From positions 68,944-132,943 of the forward strand of contig NZ_CAMIHD010000005.1 of the NCBI RefSeq assembly GCF_946222835.1: a stretch of DNA of 64,000 nucleotides, written 5' to 3'. The notes under the pieces are model-generated. The model saw only the letters and a program-made list of their open reading frames with translations. It searched no databases and was not told where the DNA came from. Of the stretch, positions 1 to 8,800 are shown piece by piece; the first letter of the stretch is position 1, and each line of letters begins with the position of its first letter. Made by a program: the position numbers and the translations under genes. This stretch comes from an uncultured Corynebacterium sp. Lineage in GTDB: Bacteria > Actinomycetota > Actinomycetes > Mycobacteriales > Mycobacteriaceae.

Positions 1-613
1 GGTCCGCACCGGAGATTTGCGCGCCATTAGTCAGCTGCAAGGTGACGTCCTCGCCGTGGATGACCTTGACCATCTCATTGAGGGTGAGCACCACATTGGT
101 GGTGATTGTGGAGGTAGAGGCGCCCTCGGCGAAGACGCGACGGGCATCGGCGACGGTGGAGACGTGGTTATTAATCTCTGCTACTAACTCGGACTCGGCG
201 GTAATGGTCAGCGTCCATAGGTCATCGCGGCGGCGGGTTAGGCGCACGCCCTCAGAGCGCTTGGTGGTACGCTCCTCGCGCACCAGGCGGCGGGCGCGCT
301 TTTCAATCTCGCTGGTAGCAACGCGCAGGGCGCAGAGTTCCTCGCGCAGCGCCCAGGCCGCACGCTGAGATTTCATCTTCTGGGCGTAGTGCTCGATGAT
401 TTTCAGCGCGTCGAGCGGCAGCGTAGTGCGGCGGGCGGTGCGCTGCTTGGCGCGAAAGGAGGTGCGGCCGAAGTAGGTATCGGCAAGGCGGGCGAACTCG
501 GCGGCTTCGCGGTCGCTAAAGCCCTTACCGACGAGCTCTTCTACCGACAGCCCAGCACACTCCTCGATGAGCACCATCGGGGAGTTCACGGCTGTCAGGT
601 AGGTCGAAATCAT
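1..613 (-). CDS. DUF222/13E12-type HNH endonuclease family protein, 5' part only
   Basis: The reading frame opens with ATG at 613 and runs off the left edge without a stop, giving about 204 residues. They begin MISTYLTAVNSPMVLIEE and contain YFGRTSFRAKQRTARR, a helical DUF222-like region. The same layout (YFGRTKF, RRxDDLWTLTIT/RPNDYWTLAIT, LTNGAQISG/LTNGATISG) recurs in the complete gene at 16098-17135, so the two are paralogues. The HNH nuclease motif expected at the C-terminus lies outside the window. The family is abundant and often multicopy in Corynebacterium and Mycobacterium; its biological role is unsettled. Two TTATCCACAG boxes lie upstream, as they do upstream of the paralogue. Confidence 0.75.
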   Translation of the reverse strand, partial: MISTYLTAVNSPMVLIEECAGLSVEELVGKGFSDREAAEFARLADTYFGRTSFRAKQRTARRTTLPLDALKIIEHYAQKMKSQRAAWALREELCALRVATSEIEKRARRLVREERTTKRSEGVRLTRRRDDLWTLTITAESELVAEINNHVSTVADARRVFAEGASTSTITTNVVLTLNEMVKVIHGEDVTLQLTNGAQISGAD

Positions 614-666
614 GGCCCCGAGCCTAAGCCGGCCGCGCAACCCGACGCGCGGTGGCGGGCGCTGGC

Positions 667-676
667 CTGTGGATAA
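667..676 (-). repeat. TTATCCACAG box, promoter-proximal copy
   Basis: TTATCCACAG on the minus strand, 54 bases upstream of the DUF222-HNH start at 613. It matches the bacterial DnaA-box consensus TTATNCACA. A second copy lies at 730-739, and two more precede the paralogous gene at 16098 in the same orientation relative to that gene. Confidence 0.6.
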
Positions 677-729
677 CCGCCGGAACTACACCTTTTAGGG
701 CCGAGATGGGTGATGGTTCTACAAAAAGC

Positions 730-739
730 CTGTGGATAA
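730..739 (-). repeat. TTATCCACAG box, distal copy
   Basis: Second exact copy of the TTATCCACAG motif upstream of the partial DUF222-HNH gene, 63 bases from the first copy. It sits directly next to the stop codon of the DUF3017 gene. Confidence 0.6.
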
Positions 740-1054
740 CTAGCTGCCGAGCGAGTCCACCGAAAAGGCCAGAAAGGCCATCACGGCGCCGAGCAGGCCG
801 GTAAAGCAGGCATCGAAGCGGCGCGAGCGCACCGCCAGCACGCCGACGCGGCTGGAATCGCAGGTAAGGCGAACCACGGTGAGCCACAGCAAGGCCAGGC
901 CGAGGAGGAATGTGGCTCGCCGCCAGTATTCGAAGACGGCGTAGCCACCGGAGACGACTACGCCGGCCACGAAGATGCCGATAGCTGCCCACTGCGCGGC
1001 GGGCGGCAGCGGGGAGGGCGCGAGGCCGGCGTCGTGCGGGTTGTCTAGATTCAC
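740..1054 (-). CDS. DUF3017 domain-containing membrane protein
   Basis: A 104-residue protein with three hydrophobic segments (about residues 20-40, 48-64 and 83-98) separated by short Arg-rich loops, so a small integral membrane protein. Its position directly downstream of folD is the usual place of DUF3017 proteins in Corynebacterium. The GTG start at 1054 overlaps the folD stop (GTGA), which indicates translational coupling. No catalytic motif is visible and the function is unknown. Confidence 0.8.
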   Translation of the reverse strand: MNLDNPHDAGLAPSPLPPAAQWAAIGIFVAGVVVSGGYAVFEYWRRATFLLGLALLWLTVVRLTCDSSRVGVLAVRSRRFDACFTGLLGAVMAFLAFSVDSLGS

Positions 1055-1899
1055 GCCAACTTTTCCGCGCGCTCGACGATATTGCGCACCAAGAAGGCGC
1101 GGGTCAGCGGGCCGACGCCGCCCGGGTTCGGCGAGACGAATCCGGCCTTGTCCCAGCAGTCTGGGTGGATGTCGCCGGTGAGCTTGCCGTCGACGCGGGA
1201 GACTCCGACGTCGAGAAGCGCGGCACCTTCCTTAATCATGTCCGCAGTGAGCATGTGGGGCTGGCCGGCGGCGGCGATGACGATATCGGCCTCGCGGGTC
1301 TCGGCGGCCAGGTCCTTGGTACCGGTGTGGCACAGGGTGACGGTGGAGTTCTCGCTGCGGCGGGTAAGCATCAGGCCGATGGGACGGCCCACGGTCACGC
1401 CGCGGCCGATGACCACGGTTTTGGCACCATCAAGCTCAACGCCGAAGCGGCGCAGCAGGTGCAGGCAGCCGTTCGGGGTACAAGGCAGGGGCGCGTCCTC
1501 GTTGAGCACGAGCTTGCCCAGGTTGACCGGGTGCAGGCCGTCGGCATCCTTTTCGGGGTCGATGCGCTCGAGGATGGCGTTTTCGTCTAGGTGCTTGGGC
1601 AGCGGGAGCTGGACGATGTAGCCGGTGCAGGCGTCATCGGCGTTGAGCTCATCGATAACGGCCTCGAGTTCTTCCTGCGTGATATCGGCCGGCAGGTCCT
1701 TGCGGATGGAGTTGATGCCGAGCTTTTCGCAGTCGCGGTGCTTCATCTTCACATAGGACTGGGAGCCGGGGTCTTCGCCGACCAGGACGGTGGCGAGGCC
1801 GGGCGTAATCCCCTTGTCCTTCAGCGCGGCCACGCGCTGGGCGAGGTCGGCGAAAATCTCGTCGCGGTACAGTGTGCCATCTAGTTTGGTAGCGCTCAT
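1051..1899 (-). CDS. folD: Bifunctional methylenetetrahydrofolate dehydrogenase/methenyltetrahydrofolate cyclohydrolase
   Basis: FolD interconverts 5,10-methylene-THF, 5,10-methenyl-THF and 10-formyl-THF with NADP, supplying one-carbon units for purines and formyl-Met in the cytosol. Family motifs are present in order: YVKMKHRDCEKLG with the catalytic Lys, the QLPLPKHL substrate loop, GRGVTVGRPIGLML for NADP, and C-terminal SPNPGGVGPLTRAFLV. I chose the ATG at 1899 (MSATKLDGTLY), which has GGTGG upstream. An in-frame ATG at 1908 would add three residues. The gene is divergent from trmL by only 23 bases, so the promoters must overlap or the transcripts are near-leaderless. Confidence 0.95.
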   Translation of the reverse strand: MSATKLDGTLYRDEIFADLAQRVAALKDKGITPGLATVLVGEDPGSQSYVKMKHRDCEKLGINSIRKDLPADITQEELEAVIDELNADDACTGYIVQLPLPKHLDENAILERIDPEKDADGLHPVNLGKLVLNEDAPLPCTPNGCLHLLRRFGVELDGAKTVVIGRGVTVGRPIGLMLTRRSENSTVTLCHTGTKDLAAETREADIVIAAAGQPHMLTADMIKEGAALLDVGVSRVDGKLTGDIHPDCWDKAGFVSPNPGGVGPLTRAFLVRNIVERAEKLA

Positions 1900-1922
1900 A
1901 GCCACCATCCTAGACTGAAGGC

Positions 1923-2393
1923 ATGAGCCAGCTGCACATTGTCTTTGATAACCCGGTCATTCCTACTAATACGGGCAACGCCATCCGCACGGCCGCGGTA
2001 ACGGGCGCGAGCCTGCACCTGATTGAGCCGCTGGGCTTTAATTTCGACGATAAGCACTTAAAGCGCGCCGGACTGGATTATCACGATCTGGCCGATGTGC
2101 AGATTCACAAGGATTTTCAGGCCTGCATGGATGCGCTGCCGGGGGCGCGCGTCTTCGCGTTTACCACGCATACGGATAAGTGGTTTACGGATATCGAATA
2201 CCAGGAAGGCGATGTCCTTCTCTTCGGCACGGAGCCGACTGGCCTGCCGGAGGAGCATATTAATCATCCGCGCGTGACGGACCGCGTGCGCATTCCGATG
2301 GTGCCGGCTAGGCGCTCGATGAACCTGTCGAATTCGGCGTCGACGGCCGTATTCGAGGCTTGGCGCCAGCTGGGCTTTAACGGGGCGGTTTAA
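1923..2393 (+). CDS. trmL: tRNA (cytidine/uridine-34-2'-O)-methyltransferase, TrmL type
   Basis: A 156-residue single-domain SpoU-class methyltransferase, expected to 2'-O-methylate the wobble base of tRNA-Leu using S-adenosylmethionine. Seen motifs: N-terminal NTGNAIRTAA, then the trefoil-knot SAM loops LLFGTEPTGLP and IPMVPARRSMNLSNSASTAVFEAWR. The length equals that of typical TrmL/YibK, with no extra RNA-binding domain. The 3' end overlaps the oppositely oriented PH-domain gene by 17 bases. Confidence 0.93.
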   Translation: MSQLHIVFDNPVIPTNTGNAIRTAAVTGASLHLIEPLGFNFDDKHLKRAGLDYHDLADVQIHKDFQACMDALPGARVFAFTTHTDKWFTDIEYQEGDVLLFGTEPTGLPEEHINHPRVTDRVRIPMVPARRSMNLSNSASTAVFEAWRQLGFNGAV

Positions 2394-3714
2394 AATCCGG
2401 CAGCTGGCGGGAGCGTAGCTGGGTAAGGAGTGCGGTGGCGTCGGCAAGCGTGAGGTTGCGCGCGGCCATGCGCACGGGGCCCTGGACTAGGTCGAGGTCG
2501 ACGGTGGCTAGGCCGAGCGCCTGGGAAATCGGGCCGCGGCGGTAGGTTAGCTCCTGGATATGGGAGGTGTGGATGGCCTTGACGCGGCGGTTGAGTCGGC
2601 CGTTGCGCACGATGACGTAGTCGCCGGTAAGCGCCACGGTTTGTTGGCGGTAGTCCAGCGGGGAAACCCACTTGGCGCGGGTTGGCGAGGCGTAGGTGGG
2701 TGCGGCGTCGGCCGGCAGGAATTGCCGGGCTTGGGCGAGGGTGCCCACCGGAAGGATGCGGGTGGAGCCAGAAGCCTTGCCGCTTGCCGACGCCCCATAC
2801 CCCGCCACCGAAACCCGTACCTCGTACCAGCCCAGCGGCCGCCAGAGGAAGGGCTGGGTGATCTGCACGGCGTGGATGCGGTCGAGGCGGATGCTTTGGC
2901 GGCGGCGATCAGCCAGGCCGTAGGTGATGTTGAGGACCTCGCCGTCGGTGCGAGCGGTATAACGCCAGGAAGAATCGAGCACGTTCCAGGCGTTGGGGAG
3001 CGCGCCGACGAGAATGGGCAGCGCGGTCGAGAGCGGCAGCCGCGTAACCACGACGAGGATAAGGAAGCCGACGAGGAAAAGCGTGGACGTGCGCAACGCG
3101 GCCGCAATCAGGGAGCGGGCGATGGGGATTTCGGGCACGAGAGCTGGTTCCTCGGCCGGTGACTCAGCCGGTTCTTCAGCCGATTCCTCGGCCGGCGCCT
3201 CGGTGTGGGAGGTGGGAGCGCCGTGAACGTGGGCGAGGATGTCATCGCGTAGGGCCTCGGCGTCGGACTTTTTTAGGTAGGCGATTTCGATGACGGAAGA
3301 TTGACCGCCTGCGGTTTCCACGCGCACAGCCGCTAGCCGGAAGAGGCGTGCGATGACGGGCTCGACGACGTCGACGGCTTGGGTGCGGTCATAGCGCGCG
3401 GTGCGCAATTGGGTTGAAAAGAGGCCGCGGTGCAGGGAAAGTTCTTCCGCGCCGAGCTGGTAGCCCATGCGGCGCCACCACAGGCCGGAGGCGAGCCACA
3501 CGACCGCGCAGACCGCGATGAAACCGGCGAGAGCAAGGGCGGTATCGCGCAAGGCCTCGCCGCGGTGCTCGCCGGTAATAAAAGCGAAGATATCGCGCAG
3601 GGCCTCCAGGTTGACGTTGAGGGCGAAGGCCGCAATGAGGGCCAAGATGACCGACCACAGGCGCAGCAGCGGGGTAAACCGGTGGACGCGGCGGAAGCTC
3701 GGCTGGGTACTCAT
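2377..3714 (-). CDS. PH (bPH_2) domain membrane protein, YdbT-like
   Basis: A 445-residue membrane protein with hydrophobic pairs near residues 18-35 and 60-80 and again near 200-240. Each pair is followed by a bacterial PH-like bPH_2 region (for example ELSLHRGLFSTQLRTARYDRTQAVDVVEP and NITYGLADRRRQSIRLDRIHAVQI). A long acidic Glu/Pro/Ala linker (EAPAEESAEEPAESPAEEPA) separates the halves. It overlaps the stop of the upstream YdbS-like gene by four bases (ATGA), so the two form an operon. YdbS/YdbT pairs are common in Gram-positives; in Bacillus they are linked to tolerance of membrane-active peptides. The role here is inferred only by family. Confidence 0.82.
   Translation of the reverse strand: MSTQPSFRRVHRFTPLLRLWSVILALIAAFALNVNLEALRDIFAFITGEHRGEALRDTALALAGFIAVCAVVWLASGLWWRRMGYQLGAEELSLHRGLFSTQLRTARYDRTQAVDVVEPVIARLFRLAAVRVETAGGQSSVIEIAYLKKSDAEALRDDILAHVHGAPTSHTEAPAEESAEEPAESPAEEPALVPEIPIARSLIAAALRTSTLFLVGFLILVVVTRLPLSTALPILVGALPNAWNVLDSSWRYTARTDGEVLNITYGLADRRRQSIRLDRIHAVQITQPFLWRPLGWYEVRVSVAGYGASASGKASGSTRILPVGTLAQARQFLPADAAPTYASPTRAKWVSPLDYRQQTVALTGDYVIVRNGRLNRRVKAIHTSHIQELTYRRGPISQALGLATVDLDLVQGPVRMAARNLTLADATALLTQLRSRQLPDFKPPR
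2437..2450 (+). repeat. Dispersed 14-mer GGCGTCGGCAAGCG, exact copy
   Basis: Exact copy inside the 3' part of the YdbT-like gene. Other exact copies are at 2781-2794 (minus), 3762-3775, 11753-11766 (minus), 34842-34855 and 42758-42771. See the finding on this motif. Confidence 0.5.
2781..2794 (-). repeat. Dispersed 14-mer GGCGTCGGCAAGCG, exact copy on minus strand
   Basis: Exact reverse-orientation copy inside the YdbT-like gene. Here it encodes ASGKA, not the LADA seen in most coding copies, so reading frame alone does not explain the motif. Confidence 0.5.
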
Positions 3715-4172
3715 AGGCCGCTCATCCGTTCGCGGGCTTGGTGGGCAAGGCGGGTGCGGAGGGCGTCGGCAAGCGGGGCTTCCAGGCCCTTAATGGTGGC
3801 GTCCGTGCTGGCCGAAGCCGTGTGGAGCTGCAGCTTTTTCAGCCCGAGGGCGCGGTCGATGGGCCCGGAGGTCACGTCCACGAATTGGATGCGGCCGTAG
3901 GGCACGACGGTGAAGGAATGCCAGAGCTTGCCGCGGGTGATAAGCAGCTCATCGTCGGTTTCGAGCCAGCCCATGTTGCGCACCTGGGCGGGGATGAGCC
4001 AGAGCAGCCAGAAGAATAGGGCGACGAAGACACCGGCCGCCCAGTAGAACCACGGGGTCCACCAGAAACCTGCCGCACCGGCGGCCGCGGCGAGCAGAAA
4101 CATCCAGCTCAGGTGGTGGATATAACGCGAGGTCACCAGGCGTGGCGAGACGGGATTCATTTCTTCGCTCAT
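3711..4172 (-). CDS. PH (bPH_2) domain membrane protein, YdbS-like
   Basis: About 153 residues with two adjacent transmembrane helices near the N-terminus (SWMFLLAAAAGAAGFWW and FYWAAGVFVALFFWLLWL). They are followed by one bPH_2 domain (ETDDELLITRGKLWHSFTVVPYGRIQFVDVTSGPIDRALGLKKLQLHTASAS). This is the layout of YdbS, the usual partner of the YdbT-like protein encoded next. I chose the ATG at 4172 (MSEEMNPVSP); an upstream in-frame start at 4199 has less support, and 4160 is another possibility. It is divergent from the DUF2975 gene across a promoter region rich in TATCG/CGATA repeats. Confidence 0.82.
   Translation of the reverse strand: MSEEMNPVSPRLVTSRYIHHLSWMFLLAAAAGAAGFWWTPWFYWAAGVFVALFFWLLWLIPAQVRNMGWLETDDELLITRGKLWHSFTVVPYGRIQFVDVTSGPIDRALGLKKLQLHTASASTDATIKGLEAPLADALRTRLAHQARERMSGL
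3762..3775 (+). repeat. Dispersed 14-mer GGCGTCGGCAAGCG, exact copy
   Basis: Exact copy close to the 3' end of the YdbS-like gene, where the complementary strand encodes LADAL. Confidence 0.5.
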
Positions 4173-4203
4173 AGTTATTGACAGTATCAATCGGGCCATA
4201 CCC

Positions 4204-4260
4204 TTGCCTCACTTATCGTTAATCGATATTATCGAATTACGACAACATCGACAGTCGATA
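4204..4260 (+). promoter_or_regulatory. Promoter with overlapping TATCG/CGATA inverted repeats (probable repressor operator)
   Basis: TTGCCT (4204-4209), a 17-base spacer and TATTAT (4227-4232) make a good housekeeping promoter for the DUF2975-HTH operon. The inverted repeat TATCG-N5-CGATA (4214-4228) covers the spacer and -10. A second wider pair, TATCGA (4230-4235) and TCGATA (4255-4260), lies over the probable start site and leader. This is the expected layout for an operator. The best candidate ligand is the HTH protein encoded at 4825, but this is inference. Confidence 0.6.
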
Positions 4261-4283
4261 AGGAATCGACGGAAAGGATTGTC

Positions 4284-4832
4284 ATGCCCACCCCACAACC
4301 CACCTCCAAGGCTGAGCGTCGCGAAATTAACGCGGCGGCCGGCATCTGCCTCCTTACCATCGTCATCCTCGGCCCTACCTACCTGCGTGAGCTTGCCACC
4401 GGACGCTTTTCCACCGCACTGAGCGCGGCTATTCCGGAAGGCCTGAGCAAGCACAACCTCGACGGCGGGCCATTCTGGATGCTCACTGCGGCGCTCGTCG
4501 TCAAGATTGCAGCAATCTTGGTTATCGCGTTCTTTGCCTATCGCCTGGTTAAGCCGATGCTTCGCGGGCAGGTTTTTGATGCGAAAAATATCCGCCTCCT
4601 AAACGGAATGACCACCGGAATCCTTATCTGGTTCATCGGACGCTTCCCACTCGAAGGCATGGGCAATAACTGGGCCTCCTCGCAGCTCGGAATTGACTGG
4701 TGGGCCAGCCAGAACGGATCCTCATTTGGCGAGCTTGCGCTGCTCTACCTTTTTGTCTGCACCTTGCAGCTCTTCTCGGCCGCCATCAAGCGCGGTTGCA
4801 AGCTAGAAGAAGAGGTGGACGGCCTTGTCTAA
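4284..4832 (+). CDS. DUF2975-like four-helix membrane protein
   Basis: A 182-residue protein with four hydrophobic helices (about residues 18-34, 66-90, 110-125 and 150-168), the usual topology of DUF2975 proteins. The start is well placed after GGAAAGG. The gene overlaps the next one, a small Cro/CI-type regulator, by eight bases. DUF2975 membrane proteins are usually found with a YozG-like HTH protein, exactly as here. The molecular role is unknown; a membrane sensor or effector controlled by the regulator is a reasonable guess. Confidence 0.75.
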   Translation: MPTPQPTSKAERREINAAAGICLLTIVILGPTYLRELATGRFSTALSAAIPEGLSKHNLDGGPFWMLTAALVVKIAAILVIAFFAYRLVKPMLRGQVFDAKNIRLLNGMTTGILIWFIGRFPLEGMGNNWASSQLGIDWWASQNGSSFGELALLYLFVCTLQLFSAAIKRGCKLEEEVDGLV

Positions 4833-5043
4833 GCCACAAGAACCCCAAGTGATCTGCCACCTCGACCGAATAATGGAAGAGCGCGGCATAACCGGAACGG
4901 CACTCGCTAAAGAAGTAGGCATCACCCCAGTTAACCTCTCCGTATTGAAGAATAATCGTGCCAAAGCCGTACGCTTTAGCACTCTGGCAGCACTATGCGC
5001 GGCACTGGACTGCCAGCCAGGGGATATCTTCGGCGTCGAGTAG
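4825..5043 (+). CDS. Small Cro/CI (Xre) family HTH regulator, YozG-like
   Basis: A 72-residue protein that is almost entirely one HTH domain: LDRIMEERGITGTALAKEVGITPVNLS is the helix-turn-helix and CAALDCQPGDIFGVE the typical C-terminal helix. The TTG start at 4825 lies eight bases inside the DUF2975 gene, preceded by AAGAAGAGGTGG. It probably autoregulates the operon through the TATCG repeats at 4214-4260. No sensor domain is present. Confidence 0.85.
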   Translation: MSKPQEPQVICHLDRIMEERGITGTALAKEVGITPVNLSVLKNNRAKAVRFSTLAALCAALDCQPGDIFGVE

Positions 5044-5049
5044 CAACCC

Positions 5050-5078
5050 TTGCCAGGGTGTTGGGTTTATGCAATACT
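5050..5078 (+). promoter_or_regulatory. Leaderless-type promoter of the second HTH module
   Basis: TTGCCA (5050-5055), a 17-base spacer and AATACT (5073-5078). Seven bases then separate the -10 from the ATG at 5086, so transcription should begin at or next to the A of the start codon and the mRNA would have no leader. No Shine-Dalgarno sequence precedes the ATG, which agrees. Confidence 0.55.
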
Positions 5079-5085
5079 TTGACTT

Positions 5086-5349
5086 ATGTCCCCAAAGAAG
5101 AAGCCCTCCGCACCCATTTATAACCGGGTACGCGTGCTACGCGCCGAGCGGGACATGTCGCGCGCGCAGCTGGCTGAGGCCATCGACGTCAATCCTCAGA
5201 CCGTCGGCGCGCTTGAGCGCGGGGATCACTCCCCCAGCCTGGACTTAGCCTTCCGCGTCTGTGAGGTCTTTGACCTTCCGGTGGAGGCTATTTTTTCCCG
5301 CCAGGAATTTGCCCCTATGTCCACTGAAATCTATAGGAAGAATTCCTAA
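5086..5349 (+). CDS. Cro/CI (Xre) family HTH regulator
   Basis: An 87-residue regulator with a canonical HTH_3 core: VRVLRAERDMSRAQLAEAIDVNPQTVGALERGDHSPSLDLAFRVCEVFDLPVEAIFS. It resembles YgzD/AcrR-neighbour type small repressors (short, no ligand domain). It overlaps the following membrane protein by one base (TAATG) and so forms a regulator/membrane protein pair parallel to the DUF2975 module immediately upstream, but with the regulator first. Probable DNA-binding autoregulator; target unknown. Confidence 0.85.
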   Translation: MSPKKKPSAPIYNRVRVLRAERDMSRAQLAEAIDVNPQTVGALERGDHSPSLDLAFRVCEVFDLPVEAIFSRQEFAPMSTEIYRKNS

Positions 5350-5846
5350 TGGCTACCACAATTCCTGCCTCTGTGTCCCGCCGCAAGCGCTTGATCCTGG
5401 CCGGCGATATTTTTCTCGGCTTGGCCATCGTGGCGGCGGCCCTGCACTTCTTCGCGCTCGGCTTGTCTAACTTGCTATGGCCAATTGCCGGCATTGCGGC
5501 GACTGTCTGCACCACGTGGCTGCGCCAATCCATACGTCGCCTCGATGTGCCCACCACGGAGATGGATGAGTACGAACTGCGCCTGCATACCGACGCCCGC
5601 GACCAAGGACTTAAGACCGCAGTGGTTATTTCTATAGTGCTCTTCCTCGTCGCCGGCGCCACCGCATTTGGGCTGCGCTTCTTAGGCGCGGAGCAGGTTG
5701 CGGTGGAGGAAGCGACCTCGGGGGCTAATATCGCCATCTTCTTTGCCAAGCTCATCTATATCCAGCTGCTGTGGATTCCGTTTGCGGTAGCCAAGGAATT
5801 GGCCAATAGGCTCAACGCGGACGAGCTGCGCAGCGGCGGCAACTAG
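5349..5846 (+). CDS. Membrane protein paired with HTH regulator
   Basis: A 165-residue protein with about four hydrophobic helices (near residues 16-33, 37-52, 95-112 and 130-150) and a charged cytoplasmic loop (TTEMDEYELRLHTDARDQGLK). Such loops are seen in small DUF3169-like proteins encoded beside Xre regulators; I do not recognise the family with certainty. Its ATG overlaps the upstream stop. The 3' end overlaps the convergent dnaE2 gene by four bases. Function unknown. Confidence 0.7.
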   Translation: MATTIPASVSRRKRLILAGDIFLGLAIVAAALHFFALGLSNLLWPIAGIAATVCTTWLRQSIRRLDVPTTEMDEYELRLHTDARDQGLKTAVVISIVLFLVAGATAFGLRFLGAEQVAVEEATSGANIAIFFAKLIYIQLLWIPFAVAKELANRLNADELRSGGN

Positions 5847-8800
5847 CGGAAGTCGCGGGAGCCGCGGGAGAGGAATTCGCCAAAGTCCAGCGGCTCGAGC
5901 TTATCCGCGACCACGCTGACCGCGCCGGTGGCATTTTGCACGATGCCGCGGATGATCATCGCGCGGGCGGTGCGGGCCAGCACCTTATGTCGCGACCACA
6001 ATCCGGGTGAGACCATTACGTTCATCAGGCCGGTTTCATCCTCGACACCCAAAAAGGTCAGGCCAGAAGCAGTGCGCGGGCGCTGGCGGTGGGTAATGAT
6101 GCCGGCGATGCGCACGCGGGTGCCATCGGGGACATGGGGGAGCTGGGAGGCGGGGAGGACGTCGGCAAGCGAGGCACGCACCAGCTCCATCGGCTGCTGG
6201 TTATGGGTCACGCCAGTGGCGGCGACGTCGGTAGCCATGAGCTCAAAAGCAGACATGCCGGGCAGGTGCGGCGAGGCCAGGGCGGACGTACCAGGCAGCA
6301 TGCCCTCGCGCTCGGTGGCGGCGACGCCAGCCTGCCACAGCGCTTGGCGACGATCCAGCCCCAGACACTCCAACGCCCCGGCCGTAGCCAGCGCCTCCAC
6401 CTGCTCCACGCTGAGATCCGCCCGGCGCGAAAGATCGGACACGCTAGTAAAAGGCGCGGCCGCCTCCACGCGCTCGGCGGCGGACTCCCCTAGCCCCTTG
6501 ATGAGGTTAAGCCCCAAGCGGATCTCGGACGACCCCGTCGCACGGGCCTGGGCGCCGGAGTCATTAATGCTTACCGGCAGCACCCGCACGCCGTGACGAC
6601 GGGCGTCTTGGATGAGCGACTGCGGGGAATAGAAACCCATCGGCTGCGCGCGCAGCAGGCCCACGCAAAACTCCGCCGGGTAGTGGTATTTAAACCACGC
6701 GGAAAAATACACTAACGAGGCAAAGGACTGCGAGTGCGATTCCGGGAAGCCATAGGCTGCAAAGGCCACAATTTTGGTCCACAGCTTATCCGCTACCTCA
6801 CCCTCGATACCATTGGTCTCGCGCAGACCGGCATAAAAACGACTACGCAGCGCGGCCATCTTTTCCGGGGAGCGCTTCGACCCCATGGCGCGGCGCAGAT
6901 CATCGGCCTCGGCACCGGAGAAGCCGGCGGCGTCGACCGCGATCTGCATCAGCTGCTCCTGGAAGAGCGGGATGCCCAGCGTTTTGCCCAGGGATTTTTC
7001 TAGCACCGGATGGTCATAGGTCACTTCCTCAAGGCCATCGCGGCGGCGCAGGTAGGGGTGCACGGACCCGCCCTGGATGGGGCCGGGGCGAATGAGCGCG
7101 ACCTCGACCACCAAGTCAAAGAAGCGGCGCGGCTTCAGCCGCGGTAGCGTGGCTAGCTGCGCACGGGATTCCACCTGGAAGACGCCCACCGCATCGGCGC
7201 GGCAGAGCATGTCATAGACTTCCGGCTCGGCAAGGTCGAGCTCCCACAGGTGCACCTCGCGGCCGGTGGTGGCGCGCACGGCATCAATCATGTGGTGCAG
7301 CGCTTCCAGCATGCCGAGGCCCAAAAGATCGAATTTCACCAGGCCAGCGGCCGCGCAATCGTCCTTATCCCACTGCAGCACGGAACGATTTTCCATGCGC
7401 GCCCATTCCATAGGAACGACGTCCGCAATGGGCCGGTCACATAGCACCATGCCGCCGGAGTGGATTCCTAGGTGGCGGGGCTGTCCGAGGAATTGCTCGG
7501 CCAAAGATGAGACCTCAGCAGGCGGTTCGGAGGCACCCTTCGACCACGCATCGGCCGAGCCCTGCGGGTAGCCCAATGCGCGGGCGGCATCGCGGGTGGC
7601 CCCCTTGCGCCGATAGGTAATGACATTGGCTACCTGTGCGGCGCGATCACGGCCGTGGGTGCGGTAGACATACTGGATAACTTCCTCGCGGCGGCCGGAC
7701 TCGATATCGATATCAATATCGGGCGGGCCATCGCGGTCCGGGGAGAGAAAACGCTCGAAAAGCAGCTGTGCGGAGATGGGCTCTGCATTGGTAATGCCCA
7801 GCGCGAAGCACACCGCGGAGTTAGCGGCCGAGCCGCGGCCTTGGCACAGAATATTCTCGCGGCGGCAAAAATCCACCAGGTAGCACACGATCAGAAAGTA
7901 GCCGGGGAAGCCCAGCTGCTTGATGACGCCCAGCTCATGCCGAATCTGTTTCCTTGCCGCCTGCCTAATCTCGGCCGGGCGCGAGGCATAGCGGTCCTTA
8001 GCGCGGCGCCAGACCTCATGCTCCAGCCAGCTCATTTCGGTGTATCCCTCCGGCACCGGAAAGTGCGGCAGGTTGGGCGCGAGGGCGTCCCAGGTAAAGG
8101 AGCACTCGCGGGCGAGCGCCACGGTTTCGGCAATGAGCTCCGGCCGATCCGGCAAGAGTTGCGCCATCTGCTCGCCGGATCGCAGCCAGCCAGCCCCCAT
8201 GGGGTGGGCGTGCGGCGCGGCGGCCGCGAGGGATTCGCGCCGGGCCAGGGCACGCTTGGCGGCGGCGAGCCGAGCTTGGTCGCGGGTCGCGGCCGCGGGC
8301 CGTGCGGTTGCGATGGCCCGCAGGTTATTGTATTCATCGAGGAAACGGTGCCGATCCGCATCCTCGGGGGACATGCTGCACGAATATTCGAGAACTATGC
8401 TGTCTATTTTTATTCTTTCGAGCAGGTTATCGATTTCTGCTAGCGCCTCCGGCCCCACCAGAAAGAAGCACTCCCCTTCCAGTTCGCGCGCCACCTCATC
8501 CAAGGGCGGATAAGCCACGCGATCCTTCTCCCCGGCTTCCATCCGGGCGCGCGCAATGAGGCGCGACAGGCGGCGATAGCCCTCCGGGGTGCGCGCCAGC
8601 ACGGTCACCGGGGTCTCCGCGAGCGATAGCTCCGCGCCATATACGGCCGGAAGACCTGCTTTAGCTGCGGCTTCAGCAAATTTCATCAGGCCATAAAAAC
8701 CATCACGGTCCACGATGGCCAACCCCTCAAGCCCCAGCTCCACAGCCCGGGCCACCAGTTCCTCCGGCTCGGCGGCGCCGTCAAGAAAGCTATAGGAACT

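Noticed and set aside
667..739. DnaA-box pair as a replication origin (also 15982-16034)
   Set aside because: No dnaA, dnaN, AT-rich unwinding region or box cluster nearby; only two boxes at each place, and both places precede DUF222-HNH genes.
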